A stretch of DNA of 64,000 bases from Eledone cirrhosa (GCA_964016885.1 OZ024743.1:187799647-187863646); one strand, 5' to 3'. Positions 10,598-20,831 are shown, counted from the first letter of the stretch. The notes: generated by a model from the letters alone, not told the origin. A program made the numbers and translations.

Positions 10598-12616
10598 AAG
10601 CAGGCTTGGAAAGTATGGCGGGATGGGGGAAGTAGAGAGGACTATCAAGTGGCCAGGAGGGAAGCTAGGAGACAAGTGTACTTAGCAAGAAGGGAAGCTG
10701 AGGAAAGAAAGTTCAAGCATGTTCTACAACGCGATGACCAAAAACGTGAGGTGTTCAGGATTGCTAGGCAATGCGTCAAGGAAAACCGTGATATTGTCGG
10801 GGAGAAGTGTGTACTAAACGACGATGGCACACTTGCCATCACCGACGCTGATAAGAAGGTAGCTTGGAAGTGTCACTATGAAAGGCTTCTAAATGAGGAG
10901 AATAATTGGGAGAAAGGCAGTCTCCCCCATATCGACCCAATAGAGGGACCAGCAGTGTTAGTCGAGGGGAGTATAATAAGTAAGGCAATCAAGGATATGA
11001 AGACTGGTAAGGCGGCTGGGCCTTCGGAAATAGTTGCTGAGATGCTGAAGGCATCTGGCACGGTGGGACACACCATGGTCACCCGCATAGTTAACCAAGT
11101 CGTACAAAACGGGGTTGTTCCGAAGGACTGGCATAGCAGCATCATCGTTAACTGTTATAAGGGTAAAGGAGACGCCCTAGATAGGAGTAACTATAGAGGC
11201 ATTAAATTAATCGACCAGGTCATGAAGGTCACGGAAAGAGTAATAGCGCAGCTAATCAGAGAGAGAATTGACCTAGATGAAATGCAGTTCGGGTTTGTGT
11301 CAGGCAAAAGTACCACAGACGCTCTTTTCATAGTACGACAACTACAAGAGAAGTACCTAGCTAAAGGTAAACCCCTCTACTTAGCTTTTGTCGACTTGGA
11401 GAAAGCCTTCGACAGAGTCCCCCGCTCCATTATCTGGTGGGCTCTTAGAAAACTAGGCGTTGACGAATGGCTTGTGAGGGCTATACAAGCCATGTATAAA
11501 GAAACAGTCAGCAAGGTTAGAATTAACAACGAATATAGTGAAGAGTTTAGCGTAAAAGTCGGCGTCCATCAGGGCTCTGTTCTCAGTCCACTACTATTTA
11601 TTATTGCCCTTCAGGCCATAACAGAGGAGTTCAAGACAGGCTGCCCATGGGAACTCCTATACGCAGACGACCTGACACTCATAGCGGAATCAATGGCCGA
11701 GCTAGAGAAGAAATTCCAAACATGGAAGCACGGCCTAGAGTCAAAAGGACTTAAAATTAACCTGGCTAAGACCAAAGTACTAGTTTGTAGGAAAGAAAAC
11801 AAGGCGGCGGTCCCTTCTGGGAAATGGTCGTGCTCGGTGTGTAGGAAAGGCGTAGGTAGAAACTCCATTTTATGTCCTAAATGCAAAGTATGGGTGCATA
11901 AAAGATGTAGTGGGATCACAGGTAGGCTAACTAAGAACATAGATTTTACATGTGGCCGGTGCTCTGGTGCAATAAGTAGCAGCAAGTGCCCACAAACTAC
12001 TAGCTCTTTCAATTGCGCAGAGGGTTCTATAGAAATAGTGGACAGCTTCCGTTACCTGGGCGATAAAATCAGCAGTGGGGGAGGGTGCTCTGAAAGTACT
12101 GTAGCTAGAGTCAGAACTGGTTGGAAAAAGTTCAGAGAGCTTATACCACTATTAGCTGCTAAAGGGTTCTCACTAAAAATGAAAGGCAGGTTGTACGATG
12201 CCTGCATACGAACAGCAATGCTGCATGGCAGTGAGACCTGGGCATTGTGTGCAGAGGATATACGCAGACTAGAGAGGAACGAAGCTTGCATGCTCCGCTG
12301 GATGTGTAACAGTAATATACGTGAACGGCAAAGCATAAACGAACTAAGGAATAAATTAGAGATAAGAGGGATCAGATGTTGTTTACTCGAGAGAAGGCTA
12401 CGTTGGTATGGACACGTGATGCGCATGAAAGTCGATAGCTGTATAACAAAGTGCAGGGCAATAAAGATAGACGGTAGTCACGGAATAGGCAGACCTAGAA
12501 AAACCTGGGACGAGCTGATAAACTCCGACATCACACACTTACACCTCTCCAAGACAATGTCACTGGACCGAGACCTTTGGCGGTACTCAGTAACAGAGAA
12601 GACCCGCCTTACCTAA
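10520..12616 (+). CDS. LINE copy B RT with PHD-like finger, open frame
   Basis: This 698-codon frame begins with about 26 chance residues from the flanking array; true LINE sequence starts near residue 27. Reverse transcriptase: NYRGIKLIDQ, FGFVSGKSTTDALF, motif A AFVDLEKAFDR with Asp292, VHQGSVLSP, and the active-site box YADD at 381-384. A C4HC3 PHD-like finger lies at 438-481 (CSVC, CPKC, HKRC, CGRC), then SFRYLGDKISSGGGCSES and the basic C-terminus with WYGHVMRMK and GRPRKTWDE. All catalytic and zinc residues I can check are present. Without an endonuclease it cannot move by the normal route, though an RT could still be made if transcribed. The upstream Met is not a natural start. Confidence 0.9.
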   Translation: MAGFLQLDAFLSLITLQIVLGIINMYKQAWKVWRDGGSREDYQVARREARRQVYLARREAEERKFKHVLQRDDQKREVFRIARQCVKENRDIVGEKCVLNDDGTLAITDADKKVAWKCHYERLLNEENNWEKGSLPHIDPIEGPAVLVEGSIISKAIKDMKTGKAAGPSEIVAEMLKASGTVGHTMVTRIVNQVVQNGVVPKDWHSSIIVNCYKGKGDALDRSNYRGIKLIDQVMKVTERVIAQLIRERIDLDEMQFGFVSGKSTTDALFIVRQLQEKYLAKGKPLYLAFVDLEKAFDRVPRSIIWWALRKLGVDEWLVRAIQAMYKETVSKVRINNEYSEEFSVKVGVHQGSVLSPLLFIIALQAITEEFKTGCPWELLYADDLTLIAESMAELEKKFQTWKHGLESKGLKINLAKTKVLVCRKENKAAVPSGKWSCSVCRKGVGRNSILCPKCKVWVHKRCSGITGRLTKNIDFTCGRCSGAISSSKCPQTTSSFNCAEGSIEIVDSFRYLGDKISSGGGCSESTVARVRTGWKKFRELIPLLAAKGFSLKMKGRLYDACIRTAMLHGSETWALCAEDIRRLERNEACMLRWMCNSNIRERQSINELRNKLEIRGIRCCLLERRLRWYGHVMRMKVDSCITKCRAIKIDGSHGIGRPRKTWDELINSDITHLHLSKTMSLDRDLWRYSVTEKTRLT

Positions 12617-13005
12617 ATATATAGTAAAACCTACTCCAGCCAGTAGGCATCTCTAACAAATACACCCCGTCCCACCACCCCCACCCGATCCACACCACCC
12701 CGTTCTATGTAAAGTTATGTTGGTGCCGCGCCATCGAGGCCGAAACAAATGAGATCGTGTAGGTGTCACGACAAAAAAACACACAGTCCACGCTGTAATG
12801 TGGCCGTGTAGGCAACACGGTAAAAACCTCCCAGACCCACACTGTAAATGTGGTTGGTGTTAGGAAGGGCATCCAACTGTAGAAAACCTGCCAGACAGTC
12901 CTATGCGAGCAAGACAATCACTCTTGCCTCAAGTGGGACTACCCCCGTCCAAACCCATGCAAGCGTGGAACACGGACGTTAAACGCTGATGATGATGATG
13001 ATGAT
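10598..13005 (+). mobile_element. RTE-like LINE copy B, 5'-truncated, coding part intact
   Basis: The homology begins abruptly in the linker ahead of the RT (KQAWKVWRDGG), so the endonuclease is missing, as is usual for incomplete reverse transcription. It keeps an unbroken RT-finger-C-terminus frame, a 3' UTR (12617-12985) and a (GAT)n tail ending near 13005. It lies inside the 145-bp tandem array. No clear target duplication is visible. Confidence 0.92.
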
Positions 13006-13224
13006 TCACCAGCATTAAAGAAATTGTTGTGCCTCTGACACAGCTAAAGAATCCAGTAAATCCTTTATATATAACATATATATATTCCTACATGTACATA
13101 TATTCTCTAGAATTATATAATACAATGACATGCATTGGATGGATGGGTATTGCCCAGCACAGCCTCCCATCCTTGCTATGAAGTTCTGCATTTTGAGATC
13201 CTCTCTCATTATTTCTGCCCAAAT

Positions 13225-13512
13225 CTTGATTGATACTCTTTTACTGCAGCTTCTTTCTACTGGAAAATCCTGATACTTATCAAGCCATTCCTCATGCCCA
13301 ACTTTTAAGCCTCTTCTAATCTATAGAACATAGGATATTGTCAACAAATTCTAGGTATGGAGGTTTATTCTTAGGCAAGTATTCTTCCTGTAGCTATCTA
13401 ATAAGGATGGTGACATCAGTAGGGCATCTAGGAACAAAGACAAACTTGATTGTGTAAAAATAATTCTGTCCCTAATTAATTGTGCAATAACTCTTTTTGT
13501 GACATTTGTATA
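13225..13512 (-). pseudogene. RT relic of the RTE-like LINE
   Basis: The minus strand reads TKRVIAQLIRDRI, matching TEKVIAQLIRERI of the intact copies. In other frames there are remnants of the segment with 'ttggataa'-type changes and KVGHEEWLDKYQ in place of KLGVDEWLVRAIQ. It is much more diverged than copies A to G, so it is an older insertion. No tail is visible. Confidence 0.7.
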
Positions 13513-14236
13513 AAAGAGAGAAAAGAAGTTCAATTTATCGGACATTGGTCCTGCGTTAAGAGAGCATAATAACAGATGCATTAGAAAACAAAATATAGAA
13601 AAAAGACATGTGTGTGTGTGTGTGTTGTTTTTTTAATTTCTTGTGTGTATCAGCATATGTATTGGTGGAATAGTCTACATATTGGTTGTGGTGGTGTTCT
13701 AGTATGCCTGGCTGTATTAGCATTGTATATGTGTGTGGTTTGTATGTGTATGTATCAGATCATCATCATTATCGTTTAACGTCTATCTTCCATGCTAGCA
13801 TGGATTTAGATATATAAAAGAAATTATTAGTGACAAATATATATCTGTTCATTACGTATCCATTCATTAAAAAATAAAAACTCATATTCAAGGAGGTCCA
13901 GCTGAAATTGAAATAAATAAAAAATCAGTAGTTAATGCTTCATATTGCTTATAGGACCCTGTAGTGATTTCAAAGTTTATGTTTAGTCAGCTAGAGTTTT
14001 TTTTGTAGACATATAAAATACAATCTATATATTTTCCATTTAACATTCATTAAAGCGTTCAGTAAGCACATATGATTTGTTACTGGTGTAATATTATATT
14101 AATATGAAAAAAAAAATGCAGGCACAATTGAAAATTACAGCAAAATTTACTTCAGGGTATGAAATTAGTAACTAACATATATTGGAGCAATAACCAATAT
14201 CTGCAAAAGTAGGTCTAATGCCTAGTAAAATAAACC
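13513..14236. other. AT-rich DNA with one short LINE-tail scrap
   Basis: A short minus-strand tail ('cgtttaacgtctatcttcc') lies at 13763-13811 and a (TG)n run at 13609-13625. The rest shows no gene or repeat that I recognise. Confidence 0.55.
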
Positions 14237-14256
14237 ATTATTTTGTTTCATATATA

Positions 14257-14443
14257 AAGGGCAGTGGATTGGCAGTATCAGTAGAAGGTCGGACGCCATG
14301 CTTTCCAGCATAGTTACGTCCCTTTACCATCTGAGTTCAAATCCCGCCGAGATTGACTTTGCCTTTCATCCTTATGGGGTTGATAAAATAAAGTACCAGT
14401 AATGCACTGGGTATTTGCTGGCCTTGTGCCTAAAGTAGAGACA
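14257..14443 (+). mobile_element. tRNA-derived SINE (OR type) with 20-bp TSD
   Basis: It has a complete head ('gcagtggattggcagtatca'), B box ('ctgagttcaaatcccgcc'), body and 3' end. The flanks are a perfect 20-base target duplication, attattttgtttcatatata, at 14237-14256 and 14444-14463. Such a long, perfect duplication suggests a recent insertion. Confidence 0.93.
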
Positions 14444-14490
14444 ATTATTTTGTTTCATATATACATGTATATGCATATATATATATATAT

Positions 14491-14793
14491 TGGCCTTGCA
14501 ATCGAAAGGTTGTGAGTTAAATTCTCAGTGATGTGTTGTTTCCTTGAGCAAGACACTTTATTTCACATTGCTCCAGTTTACTCAGCTGTAGAAATGAGAT
14601 GATAGGGACTGGGGTCCCTATCATTCCACTGCAAAGTTGTTGTGGAGGTGCCATGACCAAAAAAGCACCCAGCACTCTGTAAATGAGGTTGGTGTTAGGA
14701 AGGGCATCCAGCTGTAGAAATCAAGCCAGAATCAGTTCCCGTCCCACCCTTGCAAGCAGGGAAAAGCGGACGTAAAATGAAATGATGACGATG

Positions 14794-14795
<2 letters not shown>
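14491..14795 (+). mobile_element. tRNA-headed SINE with LINE-type (GAT)n tail
   Basis: It begins inside the tRNA-like head ('ttggccttgcaatcgaaagg', B box 'ggttgtgagttaaattc'). A conserved core follows ('cttgagcaagacacttta', 'cacattgctccagtttac'), then the LINE-like 3' module ('ttaggaagggcatccagctg', 'cccacccttgcaagcaggg', 'gcggacgtaaaatga') and a GAT tail. The A box is lost. (TA)n lies on both sides. The 3' end matches the second LINE subfamily at 32305-32379. Confidence 0.88.
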
Positions 14796-14831
<36 letters not shown>

Positions 14832-15142
14832 ATATATATATATAATAAATGAAATCTGTGTTTTTCGATTATTAATAATAATATTCGATTCATTTGCAAT
14901 TATGCAAACAGCCTCTATTTTCAGCCATGTCAGTAGAATGAGCCCCTCATTCTTGCTCTTGTGTTGGCATGTAAACAGAACTGCAGACACTAATGTTTCT
15001 TGGTGATTAGCCTTCATTAGTGCAGTTTACTGCTCACCTACCAACTGTCATAGCTAGTGAAAATATATAATTTCTGAAATATACAGTGACTGATCAGCAT
15101 GATTTGCATATTAGCAGACTGGCTGATCATATATATATATAT

Positions 15143-16043
15143 ATAAACGTTTGTATATGTATAATAAAGCCAAAACAATGCAGGTATGGACATAGAATAA
15201 AGAATGCAAATGCAAAAGATATTGTTGACAATTAGTCTTTTACCTTAGATTTATTTAAATGTCCTTAATTTTCGAGATAATACTCTTCTTCGGAGGGAAG
15301 TAAAATGGTTAAACCAGTGTTCTAAATAGCTTGCCAAGTCATTCTGACAGGAAATGGTATAGAGTATCTGTTCTATCTCTAATGTCAAAGAGTTAAGGTT
15401 AGGTGGATAAAGAGTAGTCTCCCTTTAAAAGGTTTTTTTTTGTACATGCCTGTTTAAGTGTGTAGGAGAATGCATGAAGGTGTAAGTATGTGAGTGTGTG
15501 TGTGTGTGAGTGTGAGAAGATATGTCTATACGTAAATGTAGGGGATAGATGTTATCTAATATTTACACCCCCCCCTCTCACACACACACTCATACCCACG
15601 CTTACACCACCACTTATTCTCTCTCACACACATACATACACACACAAAGACCAGTTCTAACAGAAGATAACATCTATCCCCCACATTTACGTATAGACAT
15701 ATCTTCTCACACTCACACACACACACTCACATACTTACACCTTCATGCATTCTCCCACACAGGGAGACTACTCTTTATCCACCTAACCTTAACTCTTTGA
15801 CATTAGAGGTAGAACAGATACTCTATACCATTTCCTGTCAGCATGACTTGGCAAGCTATTTAGAACACTGGTTTAACCGCTTTACTTCCCTCCGAAGAAG
15901 AGATATTATCTCGAAAATTAAGGACATTTAAATAAATCTAAGGTAAAAGACTAATTGTCAACAATATCTTTTGCATTTGCATTCTTCATTCTATGTCCAT
16001 ACCTGCATTGTTTTGGCTTTATTATACATATACAAACGTTTAT
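15143..16043. repeat. Large palindrome (foldback element), arms about 380-415 bp
   Basis: The left arm (15143-15557) is repeated in reverse complement as the right arm (15665-16043), separated by a 107-base spacer rich in CA. The match runs almost without gaps from the outer 'aaacgtttgtatatgtataa' to the inner 'gtaggggatagatgttatct'. The right arm lacks about 35 bases next to 'gggagactactc' that the left arm has, plus a few substitutions. I see no transposase. It could be a foldback-type transposon or a local inverted duplication. Confidence 0.93.
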
Positions 16044-16082
16044 ACCTCATTACACAATGCTTCAAGTGAACTATAACCTCCT

Positions 16083-16108
16083 CCTATATATATATATGTA
16101 TGTATGTG

Positions 16109-16141
<33 letters not shown>

Positions 16142-16290
16142 GTATATATATATATATATGTATGTATGTGTATATATATATACATCTATATCTGGTGTGG
16201 GATGCTTAAAGTGTCCATATGTAGTAGGCCATTTGAGCACTCGTCGCACCTCCTTTTCTTATGTGATATATATATATATTTATATATTTA
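16083..16290. repeat. TATG/TA microsatellite cluster
   Basis: Alternating (TA)n and (TATG)n runs fill about 16083-16185 and again 16266-16292. All frames through here are simple-sequence artefacts. Confidence 0.85.
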
Positions 16291-16295
16291 TATAC

Positions 16296-16488
16296 GTTGG
16301 TACCATAAAGCATCCAGTCCACACTGTAAATGTGGTTGGCATTAGGAAGGGTATCCAGCCATAGAAAACCAGCCAGAAACAGTCCTATATGAGTGAGACA
16401 CATTCACCCAACCAAACTTGCCTCAAATGGGACAAACGCCTCTAACCCATGCAAGCATGAAAGATGGACGTTAAATGATAATAATGAT
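16296..16488 (+). mobile_element. Solo LINE/SINE 3' tail
   Basis: It contains 'catccagtccacactgtaaa', 'ttaggaagggtatccagcca', 'gcctcaaatgggacaaacg' and 'agatggacgttaaatgataa'. It is a third variant of the shared 3' end, differing from those on copies A-G and on the SINE. No head is seen. Confidence 0.7.
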
Positions 16489-16552
16489 ATGTGTTATTTC
16501 CATAGAAAAATTAAAAGAAAAAAAAGTGCTCTATGTATTGTACAGAGCTAGC

Positions 16553-16763
16553 TAATTACATAATAAACAACACACTATAATTATTTCATTACCAAAGGTT
16601 TCAAGAAACTAGGTGATTATTGTAAGGAACATCCAGTTCATTTGTCATACAAGACAATTATTTTGTCTAACGAATGAATGAACAGAATGTTCCTTGCAAG
16701 ATATATCTAGTTTCTTGAAACCTTTGGTAATGGAATAATTATATTGTGTTGCTTATGTAATTA
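16553..16763. repeat. Foldback MITE-like inverted repeat
   Basis: Two arms of about 95-100 bases are inverted copies of each other: the left contains 'ccaaaggtttcaagaaacta' and the right 'tagtttcttgaaacctttgg'. The outer ends are TAATTACATAA and its complement. It lacks coding sequence and is probably a non-autonomous foldback element. Confidence 0.85.
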
Positions 16764-16875
16764 ATATATATATATATATATGTATATATGGGGTTTGACT
16801 GAAAAGAACAGGACTTAGTGTGCTGTGTGAGCTATAAGTGGGGTAGGGATTAATTAGTGGGCAGTGTGGCCGTGT

Positions 16876-18153
16876 AGGAGATGTCCTCACCAGGAACTTT
16901 CATCAGAAGATGACCAACATCAAGAAGTCGAACTTCTGAAAGGCAAGCGACACTAACGCAGTACGTGTGGAGAGCCATCATTGAAGTGTTCGGACATTCC
17001 AGCATGCCACCCTCAATTCCTTCCTTTGTCTGAAGAGTGGGATTACTGCGGGAGTAGTCTGTAGAGCCATAGCGGTAGGAGCGCTGTTGCTTTGCATTGC
17101 GTTCGTAGCGGGAATACAATTCGTATTTGTAGGATTCATGGAAGAAGTGTCATGGGAGTAGTGAATTCACAAGCGGTCCCTAAAAAACCCGCATGTATAT
17201 CCGAGGGGAAAAAACGTCCTGTTTGCTGCAGATTCTCCATGGATGCAGAGACAGAATACGACCCGAAGCCACCCATTGCCGGAACAGACACCTCTTGGAT
17301 TTTCACCAGAGCCCCTTTTGCCGGGTTACGGCCCTAATACCGCCGGGTGCCAGACCAATCCGCATTGGGTGGCCCTACCAGGAACTGAAGTTGCCGACAG
17401 CATAGCTCTGACACTACCCGTTGCCACCGCCCTGCCACGTTGAGGGCGTGGACCTGGAGGATGTGGAGTCCTTCGTTTACCTGGGCTCAACAGTGGTTCC
17501 AATGGGACAGGGCGCAGCTGAGGTCAAACCTTGCATAGGTGCTGCCAGATCCGCTTTTGGGTGCCTGCAGCGGTGGCTGTGGGACAGAAGAGAGATCACC
17601 TCGGCAACCAAAGGGCGAATCTACCAGGCCGTCGTTTGAATTATCCTCCTCTATGGCTATGAAACATGGCCTATGAGAGTAGTCGATCAACGAGGGCTGG
17701 AGGTCTTCGACAATGACTGTCTCCGCCGCATTCTTCGCTGCCGATGCGTTGATCGGGTACCTACCACCAGTCTTCTTCTTCACCTGAATCTTCGACCCCT
17801 TCCTTCAGTGCTTCTGCAACGGCGCTTGAGATGGCTTGGTCATGCAGCCCGACGCCCTGAGGGTGAGCTGATCCGCGATGTTGTCCTCCCACCTCCACTC
17901 CTTAACTGGCGCAAGCGCGTTGGTGGGCAGCTGAAGATCTGGGCAACAACGATCAAGGAGGACCTCTCCAAACTCTCAGGTCAGCAGGTGGTCGGCCTGT
18001 GCCGATGGAACCGTGACTGGCTCGCTATCTCCAGTGACCTAGCCTGGGACCGTCGTGCGTGGCCTGCCATGGTTCAGGCTGCCACCAGGACAAGGGAAGA
18101 AGCCGGCTCAACCCGTCCAGGGTGAATCTCGCACAAGTACAAGTAAGTAAGTA
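16876..18153 (+). mobile_element. RTE-type LINE (AAGT tail) with inverted 5' segment
   Basis: The 3' part is on the plus strand: SFVYLGSTV, ILLYGYETW, then 17673-18125 with RRILRCRC, LQRRLRWLGHAARRPEGE and WATTIKEDL, ending in a (TAAG)n tail at 18140-18153. The 5' part is on the opposite strand: ACWNVRTLQ and, in another frame, CLSEVRLLDVGHLLMKVPGE between about 17070 and 16880 are endonuclease sequence read on the minus strand. A 13-base duplication, agtgtggccgtgt, flanks the whole (16863-16875 and 18154-18166). This is the arrangement produced by twin priming. The family differs from copies A-G. Confidence 0.85.
17673..18125 (+). pseudogene. C-terminal region of RTE-type LINE protein
   Basis: A 150-codon frame covers the region after the RT: VFDNDCLRRILRCRC, LLQRRLRWLGHAAR and a basic tail ending near the AAGT repeat. 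A stop at 17637-17639 separates it from the preceding frame (17421-17639), which reads VDLEDVESFVYLGSTVV and WLWDRREITSATKGRIY. It is equivalent in position to the WYGHVMRMK region of copies A-G, but this LINE shows no PHD-like finger here. Confidence 0.82.
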
Positions 18154-18270
18154 AGTGTGGCCGTGTGTAATAACATCTAGGAAATATATCACTGACATCT
18201 CAGCTCTCTTTAGCCATTCTATGGTTTTTGGTGTGCTTTTGTTAGCTATTCAATTTCAGGCCATCGAGCT

Positions 18271-18880
18271 ATGGGCACAGATCAGCAAACCAGCCTGAAG
18301 TTTCTGGTCTGACTGAGAAAAACTCCATCAGGAGAATTATGTATACTGCAGCAAGTGTACGGAGATAAGAGGATGTCCTGATTACAGATTTTTGAGTGGC
18401 ACAAAAGTTTCCAAGGAACGGGAGTACATGGAAGATGACCCATGAACAGGAGGCCTTCAATGAGTAGGACTGAGGCCAATGTTGAGCACATGAGGCAGGT
18501 GATCTATGGCAATCATCGGCTATCTGTTTCACTGATCGCAAGTGTGCTGGGCATGCACCATGACAATGTTTGGAAGATTTTCACTAAAGATTTGGACATG
18601 CAAAAGATCGCCAGCTCACATTGCCCTGAGCATCCAGCAGTGTCTGGTCGAGAAGAACATCGCCATACTGGAACAACCTCCTTATTCACCTGATCTTGCT
18701 CTGTGTGACATTTTACTTTTCCCCCAAGCTCAACTGGGTCATAAAGAGGACTCGTTTTAAGGCATGGAGGCCATCGTGAGGTCCATAATGAAGGAGCTCA
18801 GGGGCATCCTAGAAGAATCCTTCCAGAAGTGCATAGAAGCATAGCAGAGAAGGATGGAAAATTGCATAAGATTTGAAGGG
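18271..18880 (+). pseudogene. Mariner transposase relic
   Basis: Readable pieces are FEWHKSFQGTG (18392 on), SRTEANVEHMRQVIYGNHRL (DNA-binding region), DLDMQKI, then, after an internal deletion and frameshift, ALSIQQCLVEKNIAILEQ and PPYSPDLALCDILLF near 18670-18720. The last piece carries the third Asp of the D,D34D triad. The central part with the first two Asp residues is missing. The C-terminal words FQKCIEA and QRRMENCIR follow. It cannot encode an active enzyme. Confidence 0.85.
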
Positions 18881-18976
18881 GTTACTTTGAAAGGGAAACC
18901 ATGTAGTTTATTGTTTGGAATTGTAATAAATTGTTTGTGAGACCAGTCACGTTATTTTTCAGATAGACATTGTATA

Positions 18977-19438
18977 TCATCATCATCATCATCATCGATT
19001 AACATCCATCACCCCCGCTAGCATGGGCTAAACGGGTCCCATTTAGAGGCAAGTTGTGTAGGGTGACCATGTCTCGCTCATATAGGGGTATTTCTGGCTG
19101 GTTTTCTACCGCTGGCTGCCCTTCCTAATGTAAACCACATTGACAGTGTGGGCCGGGTGCTTTTTACTGTGTCTTGTACACGTCCACTTTACAGTGTGGG
19201 CTGGGTGCTTTTTTGCCATGTCTTTTACACATCCACTTTACAGTGTAGGCAGGGGGGGGGGGGCTCTACATATGCTTCAGCTTGTGCTCTGAGAGGTGCA
19301 ATTGGGCAAGGTCAGCCTTCATCACCTCATCCCAGGTCTTCCTGGGTCTCCCCACTCCAAAGCTTCCAACGACTTTCAGCACTCTGTACTTTTTTATGCA
19401 GCTATCATCCTTCCTATACAGCACATGTCCATACCATA
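18977..19438 (-). mobile_element. RTE-like LINE 3' end, degenerate
   Basis: On the minus strand the region 19280-19438 encodes a C-terminal piece with GVGRPRKTWDEVMKADLAQL. It is followed by a 3' UTR with repeated 'ccactttacagtgtgggctg' blocks and a (CAT)n tail at 18977-18997. A G-run sits at 19252-19263. The truncated 5' side abuts (TA)n. Confidence 0.78.
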
Positions 19439-19440
19439 TT

Positions 19441-19520
<80 letters not shown>

Positions 19521-19531
19521 TATATATATAC
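19439..19531. repeat. (TA)n microsatellite
   Basis: About 90 bases of nearly pure TA dinucleotide next to a truncated LINE end. No gene. Confidence 0.95.
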
Positions 19532-19651
19532 CAACCAAACAGTGAGTGTGTTCCGTTATTAATCCTGGCAATATTATTACACAAATATGACCCTCCCCAA
19601 GTATAACAATATATATATATGTGTGTGTGTGAGTCCCAGTTAGTAAGTTAC

Positions 19652-19840
19652 TCAATACATTAGTAGAATGTAAACATCAAGTTTAATATAGAATAGGGTT
19701 CTACAGGACTAGAACTGTTTCATTCAAAAGAAATCACCAGGAAAGCTTTCCAGATTATTTTTTTTTGTATGAATTGTTTCTAGTCCTGTAGAATCGTTTT
19801 CTATATTAAATTTGATGTTTACATTCTACTAATGTATTAA
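19652..19840. repeat. Foldback MITE-like inverted repeat
   Basis: Arms of about 75-80 bases are inverted copies. The left has 'acattagtagaatgtaaaca' and the right 'tgtttacattctactaatgt'; inward they share 'ttctacaggactagaa'. The loop contains a poly-T run. No coding capacity. Confidence 0.88.
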
Positions 19841-20235
19841 ACTTGATATATATATAGGTTCCTTTAATTTGGTTGAAAATGTTTGATGGCTAAATTTGTG
19901 AAGAAAGCTTTTGAAAAATTGAAATTAGATAACCAGAGTCTTTATGTAAATGAATCCATTTTATTAGCAGTAAATAGGAAGGAAAATTTCTAATGATAAA
20001 TAAATCACATCAGTTTTCTGACCATTTATTTGCATTGAAGGTTTGAGGAAACAGCTATTAGTTAATAATTCAAATTTTATAGTTACATAGATTTTTTACT
20101 TTCATCTGTTGACTATGGCATTAAATAAGCTTTCAGTCTCTTAGACTGGTGCTTCAATTAATCAACATGTTCTGATGGACTTTGATTTGGGAGTAAACTG
20201 TTGGTGTTTGAGGGGTGTGTGTGTGCACGTGGGTG

Positions 20236-20281
20236 TGTGTATCATTTAACGTCTATCTTCCACACTAGCGTGGGTTTAGAA
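20236..20281 (-). mobile_element. Short LINE-tail scrap
   Basis: 'catttaacgtctatcttcca' and 'ctagcgtgggtttaga' match the extreme end of the shared 3' module. Too short to classify further. Confidence 0.5.
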
Positions 20282-20379
20282 GTATCTATATAGAAATGTG
20301 TCTTTCCGAGTCAATGAATTTGTTTTGATTTGCTTATGTGTATGTGATTGAGTATAGCCATATTGTATGTGTAGATGCA

Positions 20380-20680
<301 letters not shown>

Positions 20681-20831
20681 ATTCTTGAGCCTGGTTGTTT
20701 CTGAAGGTATGTGTGTATACAGTGATATTGTGTATTATATGTTTTCTGTATAAATTTACCTTCCTTTTAAAAATATGAGTCCATATGTCTGTCTCTATGT
20801 GTGATGATGAAGTCATTTGAATAATTGGAAT

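Larger units (their letters stand above)
16790..18970 (+). mobile_element. Mariner remnant split by a LINE
   Basis: The ends carry weakly matching inverted repeats ('gactgaaaagaacaggactt' on the left, the complement of 'gtcacgttatttttcagata' on the right). The transposase relic starts near 18271. The element is interrupted at 16876-18153 by an RTE-type LINE flanked by a 13-base duplication. What remains of the mariner after removing the insert is only about 0.9 kb, because the middle of the transposase is also deleted. Confidence 0.8.

Noticed and set aside
10645..12426. Minus-strand frames opposite LINE copy B (and the same at copies C, E, G)
   Set aside because: They mirror the conserved plus-strand LINE protein; the same antisense frames recur in every copy, as expected from shared sequence.
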